Part shown: positions 3,548 through 5,445 of the stretch, in pieces
How the letters are laid out: each line of letters starts with the position of its first letter
Numbering within the stretch: position 1 is the stretch's first letter
Origin: an uncultured Fibrobacter sp.
GTDB taxonomy: Bacteria > Fibrobacterota > Fibrobacteria > Fibrobacterales > Fibrobacteraceae
Reading direction: 5' to 3'
Length of the DNA stretch: 5,445 nt
NCBI GenBank assembly: GCA_947306025.1
Contig: CAMZFJ010000164.1
Location: 1-5,445, forward strand
Made by a program: the position numbers and the translations under genes
The notes under the pieces: generated by a model
Seen by the model: the letters and a program-made list of their open reading frames with translations, nothing else
Databases searched by the model: none
What the model was told of the DNA's origin: nothing

Positions 3548-5445
3548 TTTGGTCGAAGACATTTCTTAGACTCGGTATTGCATTTGTTGTCCTAATGTTG
3601 ACCGCCTGCGCATCGAAGCAGGCGAATGTTACCGCGTCACCACAGGGGAGGCCTGTTCCGTCGGAAAAGGTCAGTATTGATGTTCCCGGAACTGATCCTG
3701 GGAAAGAAATTGTTGGGGATTCGACTAGGCCCTCTTGGGTCTATTACCAGTATGGTCTTCAGGCCATCGACAATCACGAATGGGCGGTTTCTAAGCACTA
3801 TCTCGAAGAATCGCTCCGTTTGCTCGTGACCGAAAAATACGACCCTGCAAAGAGTCGTTTAACGCGTTCCGAAGACTCTATTTATAAAATGCAGATGCCT
3901 GTGCGTATCGTCCAGGCATTAGAAGATGTGTATCCGAACCTTTCTGAGCAAGAAGGGGAGGATTCGACTTATGTCGATAGCCTTTCGATTGATGGCGTGG
4001 ATGCTTACGACGAAAATGCGGCCGATAGCGCTTCGATCCGCGTGATTGAAAACTTCTTGGATACCGTTGATGCCGGGCGGTTCTCGCTCCCGATTCGCTT
4101 TAACGAGCGCGTCATGCAGGAAATCTATTACATGACGACGACGGCGCGTGGCTTTATCACAAGGTCGCTTTCGCGCAAAACGGCTTACGATTCCTTGATT
4201 TATACAAAGCTTGCACAAAAACGCATGCCGCGAGACCTTATTTACTTGGCTTTGGTCGAATCCGGCTTTAACGTGAAGGCTTATAGCCGTGCCAAGGCTG
4301 CGGGCATGTGGCAGTTTATCCCCGAAACCGGTATCCGCTATGGGTTGGATGTCGATTTTTGGGTCGATATGCGACGCAATCCGGAACTGGCGACCGATGC
4401 TGCTTTGAGCTACCTCTCGGCCTTGTATGCTGAATTTGGCGATTGGCTTTTGTCGATGGCCGCTTACAACTGCGGTGAAGGTCGAATCCGTCGATTGATT
4501 CGGGAGAAAAAAGCGGATTCTACATGGGGTGACCGTCCGGTAACGTATTGGGACTTGCAACTCCCGCAAGAAACCATGCATTATGTGCCGAGAATCCTTG
4601 CAGCGATGGTGATTGGGCATTTCCCGGACCATTACGATGTGGCTATTTCCAAGCGCCAGTTGCCTGCGTACGATACCGTGACCGTTTATGATTCCTTCTC
4701 GCTCGATGAAATTGCGAAGTTCCTGAATGTTCCTGAAGATACTCTCCGCACGTTGAACATGGAACTTACTATGTGGTGTACGCCGCCGAACCGCGATGCC
4801 TATTTGCTCCGTTTGCCGTATGGAACGCGCTCTTCTTTCGTCCAGAATTACGACCGTATGGAAAAGAACGGGTTTTCGAGCTGGAGGCAGCATAAAGTCC
4901 GCAAAGGGGAGTCGCTCGGGAATATCGCCCAGCAATATGGCGTCCGTGTGGCTGAAATTCAACGTGCGAACGAGATGAAGAAAAATGCAAGGCTTAAGGT
5001 TGGCCGTACGCTGTTAATTCCGGTAAAGGTTGCCCCGCGCCGATCTACAGGCAAAAAGCCCTCGAAAGTGCGCACTTACATCGTTCAACTTGGGGATAAT
5101 TTGGCCTCCATTTCGCGTCGTTTTGGCGTTTCTCAAGAATCATTGCGCATTTGGAACAACATTGAGCCTGGGTATAACGTTAAAAAAGGCGATACCATTT
5201 ACGTTTCTAAGCCAGACCTTAAACCGACTAGCTTTGTTCAACAGCGTGTAGCGCTTAAGAAAGGTGAAAAGTACATTGTCAAGGCCGGCGATACTTATGC
5301 TCTTATCGCCAAACAGTATAAAGTTCCGGTATTCCTCTTGTTGCAGGCCAATAGCGGCTTTACCAAGCGCTTGACCATTGGCGATTCCCTTTCTATCCCG
5401 GCTTATGTTCGTCCGCCGCGCAAAATGTCCAAGGCGACTGATGAC
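3544..5445 (+). CDS. mltD: MltD-like membrane-bound lytic murein transglycosylase lipoprotein (3' truncated by window)
   Basis: The frame is open from GTG 3544 to the window end (634 residues, no stop). GTG is chosen because it gives a complete lipoprotein signal: basic K5/R9, hydrophobic core, lipobox LTAC with C22 as the lipidated cysteine. The next ATG (3595) would destroy this. Residues 65-95 look like a TPR-type helical pair, followed by an acidic linker around 132-172. The SLT catalytic domain spans about 186-330: catalytic E239 in LVESGF, AAGMWQFIPETG (252-263), YGLDVDFWVD and AAYNCGEG (306-313, cysteine where alanine is usual). Residues 379-425 are a degenerate LysM-like unit ending in TPP...LRLP; clear LysM repeats follow at 450-493, 511-554 and 577-619. 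Family enzymes cleave the MurNAc-GlcNAc bond to make 1,6-anhydro ends; LysM binds glycan. It probably acts in the periplasm, anchored to a membrane. The orthologous name is by architecture; it is longer than the E. coli protein (about 450 residues, two LysM). Confidence 0.92.
   Translation, partial: MIWSKTFLRLGIAFVVLMLTACASKQANVTASPQGRPVPSEKVSIDVPGTDPGKEIVGDSTRPSWVYYQYGLQAIDNHEWAVSKHYLEESLRLLVTEKYDPAKSRLTRSEDSIYKMQMPVRIVQALEDVYPNLSEQEGEDSTYVDSLSIDGVDAYDENAADSASIRVIENFLDTVDAGRFSLPIRFNERVMQEIYYMTTTARGFITRSLSRKTAYDSLIYTKLAQKRMPRDLIYLALVESGFNVKAYSRAKAAGMWQFIPETGIRYGLDVDFWVDMRRNPELATDAALSYLSALYAEFGDWLLSMAAYNCGEGRIRRLIREKKADSTWGDRPVTYWDLQLPQETMHYVPRILAAMVIGHFPDHYDVAISKRQLPAYDTVTVYDSFSLDEIAKFLNVPEDTLRTLNMELTMWCTPPNRDAYLLRLPYGTRSSFVQNYDRMEKNGFSSWRQHKVRKGESLGNIAQQYGVRVAEIQRANEMKKNARLKVGRTLLIPVKVAPRRSTGKKPSKVRTYIVQLGDNLASISRRFGVSQESLRIWNNIEPGYNVKKGDTIYVSKPDLKPTSFVQQRVALKKGEKYIVKAGDTYALIAKQYKVPVFLLLQANSGFTKRLTIGDSLSIPAYVRPPRKMSKATDD

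Noticed and set aside
3626..3829. 67-aa plus-strand ORF
   Set aside because: It is an out-of-frame shadow inside the lipoprotein gene, whose lipobox and N-terminal helical region are read in another frame.
3919..4962. 347-aa minus-strand ORF
   Set aside because: It lies wholly antisense to the SLT-LysM coding frame, which has catalytic and LysM motifs across the same bases. Its translation is Arg/His-rich with no recognisable domain; it is a shadow of codon bias.

Overview
The window most resembles a chromosomal segment of a Fibrobacter-like, Gram-negative cellulose/xylan degrader. This is inferred from a GH10 xylanase next to an outer-membrane OmpA protein with thrombospondin type-3 repeats and a peptidoglycan-remodelling lipoprotein, all with moderate GC. 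No ribosomal marker is present, so the taxonomic call is tentative.

Layout. (1) 1-597, + strand: C-terminal part of a GH10 endo-xylanase, whose start lies upstream of the window. (2) 598-688: a REP-like hairpin (611-637) and a rho-independent terminator (651-675). (3) 689-865, + strand: a small predicted two-helix membrane protein. (4) 861-953: spacer between convergent genes, with an AT-rich hairpin that reads as a terminator for the minus-strand gene and a run of six heptamer repeats. (5) 954-3104, - strand: a 716-aa outer-membrane protein made of a signal peptide, predicted beta-barrel, eight exact 30-residue TSP3 repeats and a degenerate OmpA-like C-terminal domain. (6) 3105-3331: divergent intergenic/leader region with two near-perfect palindromes, a possible promoter and a possible small upstream ORF. 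(7) 3332-3547, + strand: a very acidic 71-aa protein of unknown function with a strong ribosome binding site. (8) 3544-5445, + strand, running off the window: an MltD-like lytic transglycosylase lipoprotein with an SLT catalytic domain, one degenerate LysM and three clear LysM repeats. It starts at a GTG that overlaps the stop of the acidic gene.

How the genes fit together. The GH10 enzyme belongs to plant-polymer degradation. The OmpA/TSP3 protein and the MltD-like lipoprotein are both envelope proteins, transcribed divergently from a shared 227-bp region. The acidic protein and the transglycosylase look translationally coupled (GTGA overlap), so the acidic protein may act with the transglycosylase, but nothing in its sequence says how. 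No mobile element, CRISPR array, tRNA or rRNA was seen. The least explained parts are the acidic gene with its structured leader, and the OmpA domain that has lost its usual peptidoglycan-binding residues.
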